Assembly (NCBI RefSeq): GCF_933775445.1
Contig: NC_065877.1
Span: forward strand, 14,384,001-14,448,000
Source of the DNA: Argentina anserina
Taxonomy: Eukaryota > Streptophyta > Magnoliopsida > Rosales > Rosaceae
Direction of reading: 5' to 3'
DNA: 64,000 nucleotides
Part shown: in pieces, positions 12,500 to 25,909 of the stretch
Layout of the letters: the number at the start of each line of letters is the position of its first letter
How positions within the stretch are numbered: the stretch's first letter is position 1
Program-made: the position numbers and the translations under genes
Notes under the pieces: model-generated
Seen by the model: only the letters and a program-made list of their open reading frames with translations
The model's database searches: none
What the model was told of the DNA's origin: nothing

Positions 12500-15400
12500 G
12501 ACAGGCCGGTCATTCACATCTTGGTGTGAGTCATCCCTTATGACATATTAATGGTGTTTTTTGTTTACCGGAAATTCCGATTATTAAACGAGATCCGAAT
12601 TTGATGAAATTTAAAAATGATCACTAAATATATATACCGATCACATCGGATGATGTGGATCAATTCCGAAAAGTTTCCTTCATATAGTCGCTTCATAATA
12701 CGATAGTTTTATTATAAACCTAATATATAAGGTTATGATACATTACTGACACTTCGGCGATCGACAACTCCAGTTCGAAATATGGTCGATCGACACCGGT
12801 AGATGTGATCGGTATATGTATTATGAGAACTCGTAAAATTTTCGTCCATTTTGAATATGGTTTGACCGTCCATACCTATGGTCAACAAAAAAATAGGCGT
12901 TTTGACATATTAAAACCCCCATTGACTGGATTTTGCCAAAGGTGTTTCCTTGATGCAAACCGCGCACGATTGGTGATAAAAATTAGGTGATTTCAGATAT
13001 ATAAATGGCTTTCAGTGTCACATCTTGGCAATCGGTCTTCCCTTATGGCATATTAGTGGTTTTTTTGTTTATCGGACTTTCCGACAGTTAAACGAGGTCT
13101 AAATTGGATGAAATTTTTACAAGGTCACTAAATATAAGTACCAACCATATCGGATGGTGTCGATTAATCCTAAGAAATTTCATTCATATTGTAATATCCT
13201 GTATTTTTCCGACACTTAGGACTCAACGTCTCGACATTTTTTTGAAATGTCAGATTAGTGGTTTAACACTTTGATGTTAGACTACACGTCACCATGAGCG
13301 CGGAAATATTTTCGTAATATTTTTCCGTTACTCGATTTATTTCCTACTAATTTACAAGGATCCTACGATTTGAAATTGTTTATCTGAAAATCATTTTTTT
13401 TACTAACTTAAAATCAGTTTGGGTTTAAGGTTTCTATGCTTTTAAGAAAGCCCAAGTCTTTTCTCTAATAGTCTAACCCATGACTCGGGCCCAACTCAAG
13501 CCCAATTTCTCTTTTCTCCCTTATTTCTCCACCGAGCCAAATCACTCACCTCATTCTTCTTCTCCCTCACACACTCGACACATATCTCTCCCTCACCTCT
13601 TTCTCTACTCTCTACCTCCACCTCACACCGAGACCACTGTCACTCTCTTCTTCTTTCCATCAAGCCAACTCCTTGATTTTCTTCTGGTGCGAGACACACT
13701 TACATAGAGAGCAGCTATCTCTCTCCTCTGCTTCACCGAGACCGAACCACCGAGCTATCATTTTCTTCGCCTCTCTCCACTACCGTCTGGCGAGACCCAG
13801 CTCCATGCATCCACTAATTTGTGCTCTCCTCCTCCTTCTCCATCAAACCATGTTCATCAATCATCATCTCGGTCCAAAACCACTGTAGCAATAGTGAGCT
13901 TCCATGGAATCCGATCAGTGATTCAAGATTTCCGGCAAGCTTCTTGGCCTATATTTGGGTAAGTTAGCTTCAAGTCTTTATACCCAATTCGTTTCTACCC
14001 TCAATTTTATTGCTTGAACTCTAAACTTCCTCTTCCCTTTTCCCTATCTTCTTGCCGATACACCATCATTTATGACAATCCTTTCTCTATCGGTTTCAGA
14101 ACGATTTGAAGACCTAGGAGAATTTTGGTGCAAGTTGTGATGGCAGCAACAAGCTTGGAGTGGGAAGTAGGGTGCAGATTTGGACAAAAGAAGTAGAGAT
14201 CCATCGTCTTTTGCTTCTGTTGCATCAATTTGGACTTATTAGGCAACTAGGAGCTTAGTTTTGCATTGTTGTTGTTGTTTCGGCTCGGCTTGGTAGCCGG
14301 ATTCATCGTCGGAGAAAAGACCCTTATCACTAGGGTAAATTTCTGGGTTTTTACTTTTTCAAATTAACCTTATCACTTTTACTGTCGATGTGAAAGACCC
14401 TTTTGCCCTTAACATAAATTACATTTTTACTGTTTTCCTTTTATTGTTGTCGTTTTTACTGTTAACTGTTTTACCTAAATAACCTTTTTACGGTTTTATA
14501 AATTATTTTTACTGTTTTAGTTTTAACCTTGAGATATTTTTAGTAAAACCTAACTTTAAAATATGACGACAAATAACGTAACATCATGTTACGATTAAAC
14601 GTTAGTTCTAATTTCCGTCCGGTTCAGAAATTGAGAAAGTGTTAATTTAGAAATGTGTCAGAAATATGTTAATAACCCTCCCGTCACGGACATTAAGTTT
14701 GATAATTATCGAGTTTCTCGGCTTTTAATTCCCGGTCATACTAGGAATGACTTGGTCAACACCAAGTCAACCTTGGCCAGGACAAGGAAAATTTGACCAT
14801 AATAATTGTCATATTTTCGTATTCGAGTCGTTTAAGGAAATTCAAGACTTCATCGCTTTTGGAGCACATGGATTGAAATACGAGACGTGGACTTCGATGC
14901 TGTAGAATTAGGTAAGGGGAGCTGCCCGTTAGGGTGAGCCACTCTCTTCCGGGTCAGTCTTTTCCACATCGTGTAATGCTATATTTGTTTTTATATCTTG
15001 TGCTATATGCCTATATTTTCGCATATGTCAATGCCTTACGATTTACATAATTCATATTTACTATTTTACTAAGGTTAGATTTCATTCATATATTATATTT
15101 CCTTAGTAGACTTCAGAGTGAATGGGAACTTAGAAATAGGGACACTCTTGGTGTCGATAACCGTAAACCTCCGAAAGGGCAATGCCCTGTTATCATTCTA
15201 CATTGCGCATTATATCTTACTTTAAGGTATTGTGTTAAATGGACACTCTCGCTCACTTACATTTTCATGTACCTTAGTTCGAACTTAGAGGAACCGATCT
15301 AGAAGTTAGACGTGGCAGCACATAACATTCCTTGTTCAACGTTCATGGTTTATTAATTGAGTTCACATCCGAGGAGTCATTTGTTTGCTCGATGGTATAA

Positions 15401-16235
15401 TTGTTTTCTTTGATCTCCAAAATGTTATAAGATAATCTATTGGGTTACATCCTTGTTTCTGAGACTTCAATTCTATTTTCTTACATCCTTAAGTCTCATG
15501 CCACCTTCCGTAAATTATCAAATGAGTTGTTTGTTTGTAAGTTGTTAACTCCTTTCCATCTACATTGTTCAAGCTATTTAATTCTTCCATTTCAGCCTTG
15601 TGGGTTCGGGTTAGTAAGTGGTCAACATGTCGATCCGACGTGTTGGTTATTTGCTAATTCGGATTCACGGCGGTTACTACTATGTTTTCGGGCCCTGAAA
15701 CGGTCCCGAGATGTGACACATATAGTCACTTCATAATGCGATAGTTTTATTTTAAACTTAGTATAAATGTTATAATACATGTGTGGACACTTCAACAATC
15801 GATAACTCCGGTTCTAAATACAGTCGATCGACACCAGCAGATGTGATCGATATTTATATTTAGGGACCCTGTACCTACGATCAATAAAAAAGGAAGCATT
15901 TTGACATATTAAAACCATATTGACCAGGGATTTGCTAAATGAGTTTCCTTCGTGTGACAGCGCACGATCGGTGACAAAAATCAGATGATTTCAGATATGC
16001 AAACGACTTTCAACGTTCGCATCGTGGTAATGGATCCTCCCTTAGGGTATATTAGTGGTGTTTTCGGTTTACCGGAAATTCTAACAATGAGACGAGGTCT
16101 GAATTAAATGAAGTTTTAACATGGTCTCTAAATATTAGTACCGATAACATTAGCAAGTGTCTATTAATCCCAAGAAGTTTACTTCATATATTTGCTTCAT
16201 AATGCTATAATTTTATTTTAAATCTAGTATAAAGT
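12500..16235 (+). repeat. ~504-bp tandem repeat array 1 (about 2.4 copies), split by a solo LTR
   Basis: Repeat sequence occupies 12500-13189 and 15719-16235. The landmark TTCGAAATATGGTCGATCGA occurs at 12774 and, diverged, at 15812. Removing the inserted solo LTR and one target duplication makes that spacing 504 bp, the same as in array 2 near 29-30 kb. Other shared landmarks are the tracts around TTGACATATTAAAA, AGTTTTATTATAAACC and CGGATGGTGT. No coding potential. Confidence 0.85.
13190..15718 (+). mobile_element. solo LTR, 2.5 kb, Tekay/Del-type Ty3-gypsy likely
   Basis: The 2,529-bp insert begins TGTAATATCC and ends GATGTGACA. It is flanked on both sides by the perfect 5-bp duplication CATAT (13185-13189 and 15719-15723). 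The surrounding ~504-bp repeat joins seamlessly when the insert is removed. The ends and large size fit LTRs of the Tekay/Del chromovirus group, which commonly start TGTAACATCCC; that assignment is from memory of the family. There is no primer-binding site, polypurine tract or pol gene, so it is a solo LTR left by recombination between two LTRs. Open frames inside (13480-13888, 15440-15736) are incidental. Confidence 0.85.
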
Positions 16236-17924
16236 TATAATATAAAAAAATATAAAATTTTAAATATAGTATTATTAACATATATAATATTTTATGCATA
16301 ATTATTACCAAAAAAGACATAATTTATAATTGGCGGGCTTTTACGGGACGAGTTGGCGAGTTTTCGGCTGGCTGGGCCGAGTTTCACACCTTTAAATTAA
16401 GTCCGGCCCTATACTCACGGAAGCAGGCTTTGGCGGGCTTTCTTGCAGGCCGAGCCAGGTAAAAGCGCATCGGGCTTGTTGGCCACCGCAGGTTAAGTAA
16501 TGAGGCCTAACAACATGTTCAATTATTTGAAATTGATAAAAAATAAAAATAAAAACTTGGCAAGTATTACTTTTAGAGGAAATCTCATCAAATTGAATCA
16601 TGTTGTGGCCAAATTACGTATTCGATAAAGCAAATCACATAAATACCAAACGAATTACCCCATGACCCTATCTTCACTCCATTTGATCACAATCTTGGAC
16701 TATGATTACTTCGGTTGACATGACCCGCTCCAAATATTATCTTATTACTTAGGGTAAATCGTGTGGGACCACTATCTTAAGAGGTATACTAAAAATTTTC
16801 AATATTATCTCTTGAAAGTATCCAATCATACCTGCACACAATGACACAATTCTAAAAACAATCAGCCAACCACAACGCTTGAAGCCTTCGTGCTCCCAGT
16901 CCATATACTAGCTCCACAACCACAATTCAAGAATGCAAATTTGATTTACAACTCAAAGTTATCAGAGCAATAACTAAAAATCTCACAATTAAACAGGTGG
17001 AAGTTCGAAAGTTGACTTGGCCTCATCTTTTGGTATCTTTGACCTCATCAAATATTTCCTGCAAACTGGGTGGTTGAAAACGAATGGCTCATGGGAAAGT
17101 ATTTTAAAAATAAGCACGTTAGAGTGAGTGGACGAAATCAAATATTAAATAAAATAAATAATTTAACATACTTCCATATTTTTATTTTAAGAAAATCCAA
17201 TGCATGCATGTGTTATTAATTTTTTTTAATAACAATAAATATTCTCATGCAATCAGACTAGTCCCTTCTAGTCAAAATAATTATTAGGGAATAATTATAA
17301 TAAATAGAATAGTCCCGCTAGCCAAAATAAATATCTCAAATCATAGGAAATAGGGGCTAGTCGATCTAATATCTCAAAGCCATACATTATGCCCCTGGGC
17401 AAAATAGATGTACTCCCATACTCCCAATACCGTCACATCATTAACGAATTGGGACCGGATTTTCATGATATTGCCGGCATATCACATCACCTCCCAGGCG
17501 GAAAGGGCTTGGGTGCACTACTTGGGAATAGTCACCGACACCATAAAGTGGAAATATACAAGCTATCATCATTTTCTCAATGTGTATGACATCACAAAAT
17601 AATCAAGGACATGACATGCCTTGGAAAATAATTCAAATTAAATCAAGTAAAATAAATAAGAATAAGTGTAGCAAATAGACTAGCCCCGCTAATCTAAATA
17701 AAAAATATATAACTGATATTAAGCAATTTAGAATAATCAAATTTGAATACTTCTTGGAAATCTCATTCCGGTAAATTCTCAATAAAATAAATAACCATAT
17801 TTTCCCAGAAATCACATTTCTGAAATAACTTCTAAAATAAAACACAATTTTTTATAAATCTCATTTTCAAAATAAATATTCGAAAATCACAACATAATTC
17901 TCAAAAGAATAAATAATTCAATAA
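16236..17924. other. repeat-like spacer with G+C-rich hAT-like end
   Basis: At 16330-16400 lies a GGGCTTTTACGGG...TTTCACACCTTTAAA stretch. It resembles 30606-30665, the sequence that ends array 2, and the termini of non-autonomous hAT elements. The rest (16620-17920) is AT-rich with short internal repetitions around TAGTCCC and AAAATAAATA. No gene is seen. Confidence 0.4.
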
Positions 17925-20900
17925 TTATGCGTGTCCTATATATAATACATAACTCTACATGATACTCAATGTAATGCCTATATATAAGGTCTCCTTATCA
18001 ATGAATAAAGATGATGCGTATTACATTATTCTGTAACACGTTATCAACACGTAGTTCTAACTCTAAGTTTCTAGGTCTAGAACCCTAATTTTCGGGAAAA
18101 AAAATTCATTCTGTCATGAAAATAATTCGGCACAAGAAGACGGTAAAATTCATTCTGCCATGAAAATTTTTTGATGGAAGATGAAGAAAATTTTATGTTG
18201 AAAAAAAAAACATAAATATGAATTTCACCTAGGGCACCTAGAAAATTACTTTGGGCACCCCCGTCTCTTCTCTGATTTGCCTTTGCGTCGCCACCTGCCT
18301 CGCCCCGCGCCGACGACCCAGAACCCATTGTCAACGCTACAGCGTCTAGCCCCGGCGACCAGACCATATCGGTGCGCGTCTGAAGTCTCAAGCTTCAACG
18401 CCGCCGAGAAGGATCGAGATTGACCCCGAAGCTACCGCAGCTCCTCCTAGCTTTGATCTTCGTCAGGCCCAGTACTGGTGGCTGCACGAACCAGAGATGA
18501 TGTCACCCTGCTTTCCAGAAATCGAGGACCCTCCGCGAGCACCGCCTGGGCTCCAGCCCCGTCGACGGATCCTCGACGCAGCCCAACACCTAGCTCGAGC
18601 CCGCATCCTCCAATTGCCGCTGCGCTCCTCTTGCCCCGTCTAGAACCTTCGTCCATCGAGCCTCGCCGACGCAGCAGCAACAAGCTCGACTAGGATGCTT
18701 AGGCTCCAACCCAGTCGTCCTTCTCCGGCTTGACCCGACTTGGTTGAAGAGGTTTTTACATCTTTCGGTAAATCAGTAAATTGGTAAATGGGGAATGGTA
18801 ATTTGTTCCCCGGTAAAAAGGTTTTTTACCCTATTGTCACTTTAGTAATTTCATTTTTATTTTTACTGATTTCCTATGTGATGAATTTAAACTAACCATA
18901 TGTTTTCATTTTGGTGAAATTTATCACATGGTGATACGAAATCGAATGGCGAGAGTCACTTCGCGACGCATTCGTGGATTCAAGCATGATCTTGGAAATC
19001 AAGTAAGAGCAACACTATTACGCTGTTTATTTGGAAAAAAAACAAGTATGTTTTAAATTAATGTTGCTGCTTTCAAGCAATTTCAATTCCTCTGAATTTT
19101 GTCTTTCATCAGGGACTTTCAACTTCCCTTTCATTTTCAACCCGATTCTTTCGCTTCTCGGGTGGTATACATGGATATGATTCTCCTGGTACCGAGTTTT
19201 TGGAGTGGCTGGGAGTGCCGCTGTTACCATTCGTAGCTGTTTTATGTAGCTACAAGTTTGAAAAAAATGGGACAAACATTGGTTTGCAACTACAATTGTC
19301 GCTTATACCACCGGTTTGTGACTATAATTGCCACTTATACCACTGTGACGGAATTTGTCACGGTTTATTGAATTGAGTTACCATAATTTGGGACTTGGCC
19401 TCCAATTCAGTACTTGGAAGTTGTGTCGTATATTGATACATAATTATTCTTCTCTCTTGTACAACATGCGCCTGAAATTTGACATTTTCATGTTGGATAT
19501 GTTTAAGCACCTAGTCCGGATTAATTTCCTTTGGTACCGTTTCATTGAAATACATAAACATTATGGTCAAAATATACAAGAGCAAGAAATGAGAAGTTCT
19601 TAAAAGAAGACACTCATTATATGGAAGAACGTGAGAATATCTTCTCACTATCATGGATTACAAAAGCAATTATACATTGCGGTTATTAAAAGAAAATAAT
19701 GAAGCATAAATACTTCGGTGAATAGTCTGAATGACTGCAAATCCATGTATTTTCCCAAGTTTTTGTGTGAATGTATTTACCGCACAAGTGTGACTATAAT
19801 TACTTAGTCGTTACACTTTGAATTGATTTCATAGTCAAGATCTCAATCCAATTTTTGGTTATAAAATTCTCATGTAGTTCAAATAAACGAACATACGAGA
19901 ATGTCTCGATACATTTATGGTTTCATTAGCAAAAACAATATGTTAATGCAATGGAACGCATTACATACTACATGACACTACCTACATAAGTCCACAGTTT
20001 TAATTGTGGCATAAGATTGATGTCTTGTTATGACATGTTTCCACCTTGTTTGGGTGATGATTTGTAGTGTTACATGTCATGTAATGCACTCTACATTCCA
20101 CTGTTATAAAATATGGTGATGTGTTCACAAAGTTCGAATTGAACTACCGCTAGTACAAGATTAGGGGAGTGGTAAACTATAACAGATTCGCGAGCTACGG
20201 ACTTGGCGGTATTGCCAAGATGTTCCGTCCACCGCCCGGTTTTACCCCTAATGGCATCAAATATTGGCCGAGCCAAGGGCAATTGGCAGCCCCGTGCAGC
20301 AGCCCTACAGCCCCCTTGCGAAGCCCCCCGCAGTCCCTACACCGCCCCCCACACGACCTCCGCAGCCTCCCCCGCATGGCCTCCTCACGAACTCCTAGCC
20401 TTTTTGGCTATATTTTTGTTTTTGACACCAAAAACCCTTTTAGGTATGCCTAGGCAACACCGATCCTTGTATTTGGATCTATGGTGTATATGCATGATAT
20501 TTGCATGTCAAAATCACTCGTGAATTACATTTGAGGGTCGAAAACCCTTAAGTCATGTTAAGTGGCCGTTCGGGACTATATCAATGCACTTGCCGAGCTT
20601 TATTTTGTGATATTTATATTTTAACATAAGACTATTTGTCTCTATATTCTTGTTTATGAATATGTTAAAGAGATGTTGAGTACATAACTAAATGAAAATG
20701 TATGAATGGATTTAGTTTTTAATCATTTGTGACTACGATAACTAGATCATCATATAGAATCATGAGCGGTTTACATGCTCAAGTTTAAATGCTTTATGGC
20801 ATTATGATTAAAGTCACATGTAATTATGCATCAATAAAGTAATTGAACCTATGAAATGGTTTTTATCATAGTAGTTGTCTACATTGATGAATTCACAACG

Positions 20901-22614
20901 ATACCATATATATAAATTGGTGAGACGATAAGTACTTGAAGACAATCATTGTGCCAACATCATTTATCCCTTACAAACTCATTGTGAAAGAGTTCTTATG
21001 TATCGCTTCTAATGATGTAGCGCATCTCATGAGTTGAAATAATGTGAATTGTATTCTTTCACGATACTATAATTCAGAATAATGAATCGATGACTCGTTT
21101 ATGTTATTCTTTTGAGCAAAGATATTTCGGATCAATAATATTCTTCCAAGGTAATTGAGATGTAATATATGCGTTAACAAGTGCATAAGCCTCCTCTATG
21201 ATCCTTCATTGACTATGCTCAATCTCTCAAGCATATTCTTTAGCAACATTTAGGAGTGACATACACCCTCCTACGCTAAAGAGAATGAGACATAAATTTG
21301 AAGCCGAAATTGGCTTATCATGATTCACTTTGAGGATAAAATATATTGTGGTGATACATGTATCATAAACCATACACTTAGATGTTATGGAGCACCAAAA
21401 ACAATGACAAAAGTTGAAAAATCCTAAATTTTTCAGGATTTACAAATTGTGGACTTGTCATTGTGAAGACCGATTCACCTACCTTTCGGTGGGGCTATTG
21501 GGGTGATACTTGTTGCCACTGATTCCTAACATCCAAGGCTACTTACTCACAAAATGTGAGCCCATTTGGAAACTTGGAACATGGTGAACCGCGCGACACA
21601 AGTGGTCACTCTTTGTTGGTGACGTGGTGACGTGGTGACTTCACAAATGTGGTAGATGGTGTCACTAGGCCGTGGCTCTAAGGAAAGTGTAGAGAGACCA
21701 CTTGGTTCGTCAATACTTGCTGAATGTGAGGTATGGCACAACTTGATCTATGATCAATGATACTCACTCGTCTGCTTTCTTGGATGATGGTTATCATGGG
21801 GGGATGCCTCAATGTCAATACTAATCCAAATGAGAGATCTCGAAGAATGACGATGTGTAATAAGTTTGATATCGAACTATACATACTATGTTGAAGTAAA
21901 ATTCCAACATTGTAGATTAGCCTACATGGAAAGTGCTATTCTGCTGGAATTGATGGTGATAATCGACCCATGTAGCCGCCACAACCTCTTGGAAAGCCGT
22001 AGGATCCAGTTTTAACAAAGAGATAGGTCAATAGTCAGGTAATGCCAACACCGCAAATATAAATCCTTTCGGTTATACCTTTGTTAGGTGTAGTGAAAAA
22101 GAGAAGAGTTTAGACTCACCTTATGGTACAAACTCTCTAGCAAAACACCCTGGAATCAAATATGAGACGGTTTGTTCCCATAATACCTTGTCAATTAGGT
22201 GGTTTCCAAAACAACTGAATTTGTAGCTTGTGGTCACATATCATCTATGTTAGGACTAAGTTTAGAGATATAGATAAAGATCCTAAATGGATTGGTTTTA
22301 ACCTAATTCAAGTGCCTCTACACCACGGAGTGCGATAACTTGATTAAGGTAGGGATAGTAAAATGAAGTGTGATGGACTCTTGATGAACTAAGAGCCAAA
22401 TGCTGCTTTTTGAAAATCCTTACTCAAAACTCAGGGCTCACCACCCTGACAATGCATGAGAATTCACTTCAAAGACTTTTTTTTTGCATATTCGGGATTG
22501 GACATCCCCGTAACCCCATGTTCAATCTGCATGAATAGATGAGCATGAGCAACAATTAAGCAGTTAAAGCTTATAGCTAGAGCCCTCGTTACGCGTAAGT
22601 AGTTTACCCATAAC

Positions 22615-23436
22615 CTATGTAGCATGGACACGCCTCCATGCTCACGTATTGTGTGTCCGACACGGACACGGAAATGATACGCCTCAATATGCGTACTGGA
22701 ACTTAGATACGAGTTGGACACGGGTGTCTAGAAATGGACACGCAAATTCTTAGATTTATCTTGAAACCTAAGCCAGCCGACACTTCATCATTATGAGATT
22801 CATCTCACATTCATCTTCTCTGCGTTGTCCCTCTTTCGGGAGATTTCTTGAATATGAAATGGAGACGTAGAGAATTGATCAGATAAACTTGAAATCGGGT
22901 TTAGTTCTCCTCTCCGATCTGTTTCAGAAAGAAATGCAATTATGATTTGTAAATTGGGTTTGGTAGGGGAAAGTTATAGGAAGATTTTTGGGCTGATGCG
23001 AATTGCTAGGATGGCGTGGAGGCGGTTCGAAGTAGGGAGAGATCTGTTGTGTGTTGAGGAAGAAAAGAAGAAAGAGTAAGAGAAAAGGGAAGAGAAAGAA
23101 AACTTAGAAAAGAAAGAGAAAAAAGAAAGAAATGTGGGGTGTCACGTGAAAAAGAAGAGGAAGTTTTAATGTGTGCACCTACCCACCAAAAGAAAAGGGC
23201 TTAGATAGTGAGATTTGATGGCTCATATTGATTAATTAGAGTGATTATAATTCCAGAAAAGCAATTTCCTAAAATACAAAACACGAAGTGACTTTATAAA
23301 GTATAACAAAATATTTAAAATAATATTTAATTAACATGTCCAAAACGTATCTTTGTCCAACAAAATTTCATATACCATGTCCACGTATCGAATTGTATCC
23401 AATATGGACACTCGTGTCCGTATCTATGCTACATAG
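22615..23436. mobile_element. non-autonomous hAT-like element, 822 bp
   Basis: Terminal inverted repeats CTATGTAGCATGGACACG (left) and CTATGTAGCATAGATACGGA (right end reverse-complemented). The 8-bp flanks CCCATAAC (22607-22614) and CCAATAAC (23437-23444) differ at one base, as expected of an aged hAT-type duplication. Subterminal ACACGGACACGG repeats are present. No transposase frame. It is nested in the decayed copia-type element. Confidence 0.65.
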
Positions 23437-24636
23437 CCAATAACTGTCTGGGGATATGCAATATTGCATGCAGCTGTACCTTAGGAATGAAACGATCTTG
23501 AGAATACTAGGTCTCGAAAGTGATGACCGTTATTGATGATGTTATTCATCGGTTGCCTAAAGGCAGTAAGGATGTTAAACCGATCCCTATAATTATTCCA
23601 TGAATCAGTTGAAGTCAAGAGAAGACATGTTTCTGCCGTATGAGCGATGATAAGTATTAAGAGATGAAACTCTCCATTTAAGTACGATATGTGTATGCAT
23701 GTACTTGTTATCATATACTTGACTCGTCACCTCATTCGGTTTACACTCATTAGGCCAAAATGATGGCTGAGTGCGCCCACACACATGTCAATGCTTGATC
23801 ACAGCATGTTTATGACATCAAATCCTAAATCCCAACACAAAAGACACTTTAATGAAGCGAGGTCAGAATTTGTCCAAATTCGTATGTCAAATTCCACGGG
23901 ACCTAAAGGGCAGCTCACTTGTTGGAAAATGGTGAATTTGGTATTATTGGAAAGCTTTATGTGTCTACTTTCCAGGGACACCAAAATTTGGCAATGTCTC
24001 TTATATTGAGTGAGTTATAGCTGTTTTAATAAAATATGACGTATCTGTCCAGAAACTGCAGCTGAGTCAACTTCGACCGAACTTTGTGATCAGGTCAGAA
24101 TGAGCTAGGTTGTGTACCATATATCACTGGAAATCCACGGGTATCTACATTCCAAAACTGTTTACGGTTCATCCATACCTATTGTATCAAATAAGTTTTG
24201 ATTGTTTAAGTGTGTGAATGTCATATCACGTGCAAATTTGTTTTTCATTGTAAACTCTTATTTTGAGTTGTTATACAATTCTCTTTCTTTTGATCCATGC
24301 ACAGATAAGTGTACATGTCTGATTTAAGAATGTTTGTCGAGATTTGATATTCAAATCATTAACCATTTGCTACTTTTGAAGAATGTGAAGAGCATTCGTA
24401 TACACTATTTATCTAAACTATAAGATTGAGTTACCGATCATGGGGAGTCGTTTTGTAAACTTCAAGGGGAGTCTACACCACATGTTATCTTCAATTGTAG
24501 TTGGTGCATTGTGTTCTTTTTTCGCTTCGACCAAGTTTTTTATTTTACCAAAGAGGTTTTTTTTTTACTTGGCAAAGTTTTTACCGAAGCAACAGTTATG
24601 CACCATGACACATTAGGATCGCGATACAAGGGGGAA

Positions 24637-25909
24637 TGTTGTAGGAGAATTAATGTCTGTAATCTTCCGGTGTATCTTGTCCTAATTAGTATATGTTAGT
24701 CTATATAAGGAATGATATATAATTGAGAAAAATTCACTAACAGTCCCTGAACTCATGTGGTAAGGACAGTTTGATCTCTGACCTTTAAAAAAGATCAAAA
24801 AGATCCTTGAACTCTTATTCTGATATCAATAAGGTACTTCTGTTAAAACTTTTAGAATATTCCGTTAAAATATTTTTTTTCTGTTAATTTTGTCATTTTG
24901 TTAAAATTTTGACAGATCATGATGGACCTAATTCTTAAAATTTATTTTTCTAAGCAGTTTACTAATCTTTAAATCTACCCTCTATACTCAAAGGTAAACC
25001 GTTATTTTATCATCATAGCAATTATCATAGCTTCTAGACTTATACTTTTAGTGTTTGCTAAACTGTCTTTAAAAGAACTGCAACAAGAAAAAGAAAAATA
25101 TAAAAAACTAATAAAAAATAGAAAGAACCTTCCAAGAAATACCAAAAATTATTGGGATATTATCTACAGAATACAGCGTAGAATCTACGCATCCCAAGAA
25201 AATATCGAAGTTCTTTAGCATCAGTTAGATTCGCCATAGCTGGTATCAGAGCTTGTTTCGCTCAGAAACAAGTGAAGATCAGGCTTATGTCACAAAATTG
25301 GCTCCTTTTATCCAATAAAAAAGAAGTCAGACCTAAAATTACCAGTCTTTTTGTACTGAAAAAGCTACTGATAAGTGGCAACTGTGCTTTCATTCAAAAC
25401 ATATTCAAGAAAGCTAACACTCCATAGAATACGTTAGTAGAATATTAAATATCCTATACGACGAACATATTCATCTCCAAAAGGAGATTGGAGTAGCAGA
25501 TATTGATCCGTTAAGACCTAGCCTAATTGAATTTCTAGATTATCTATATAGAGAAAAAGGCCATAACAAAGTTGCAGATTAACTCGAAAGGTTTAATCTT
25601 CGATTAGATCAACTCAAATAAATAAATTCTCAACTAACAAATAACAAAATGACAAAAAGAATATTTTAACGGAATATTCCAAAAGTTTTAACAGAAGTAC
25701 CTTATTGATATCAGAAGAAGAGTTCAGGGATCTCTTTGATCCTTTTTAAAGATCAGGGATCAAACTGTCCTTACCACATGAGTTCAGGGACTGTTGGTGA
25801 ATTTTCCTCTATATAATTCATGAATATACATGATACTCACTGTAATGCCTATATATAAGGTCTATTTATCAATAAATAAAGATGATATGTATTACATTCT
25901 TCTGTAACA
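24637..25909 (+). repeat. 3' LTR of the copia-type element, interrupted
   Basis: About 180 bp of LTR in two pieces, 24637-24724 and 25819-25909, split by a Mutator-like insertion. The termini are TGTTGT and TGTAACA. The right piece matches 17940-18038, the remnant of the 5' LTR. Confidence 0.7.
24725..25809. mobile_element. Mutator-like (MULE) non-autonomous element, 1,085 bp
   Basis: Terminal inverted repeats of about 145 bp: left GAGAAAAATTCACTAACAGT, right end reverse-complemented GAGGAAAATTCACCAACAGT. Both continue through TCCCTGAACTCATGTGGTAA. A perfect 9-bp target duplication, TATATAATT, occurs at 24716-24724 and 25810-25818, the hallmark length for Mutator-type transposition. The interior (about 25200-25670) does not look like transposase. 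It holds TGGTATCAGAGC (25239-25250), the standard initiator-tRNA-Met primer-binding sequence, then a decayed frame with several in-frame stops. It may have captured a retroelement or pararetrovirus leader. Confidence 0.85.

Larger units (their letters stand above)
17925..25909 (+). mobile_element. decayed Ty1-copia-type LTR element with nested insertions
   Basis: The 3' LTR (24637-24724 plus 25819-25909) starts TGTTGT and ends AACA. It follows a purine-rich tract (ACAAGGGGGAA) and a pol-end-like region at 24440-24600 that resembles the one preceding the copia LTR at 50981. The 5' LTR keeps only about its last 110 bp, to 18038. The shared segment with TGTAATGCCTATATATAAGG and GAATAAAGATGAT identifies the pair. 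The internal region (18039-24636) is badly decayed: no frame longer than about 106 codons, and no intact gag, integrase or reverse transcriptase. Nested in it are a hAT-like element (22615-23436) and, in the 3' LTR, a Mutator-like element (24725-25809). The copia assignment rests mainly on the 3' region. Confidence 0.6.

Noticed and set aside
13480..13888. Ser/His/Pro-rich plus-strand frames
   Set aside because: They lie inside the solo LTR at 13190-15718, which is not protein-coding.
20860..20910. VVVYIDE in one frame, resembling a copia polymerase YVDD box
   Set aside because: The second Asp is Glu and flanking residues do not continue the family pattern; too short to call.
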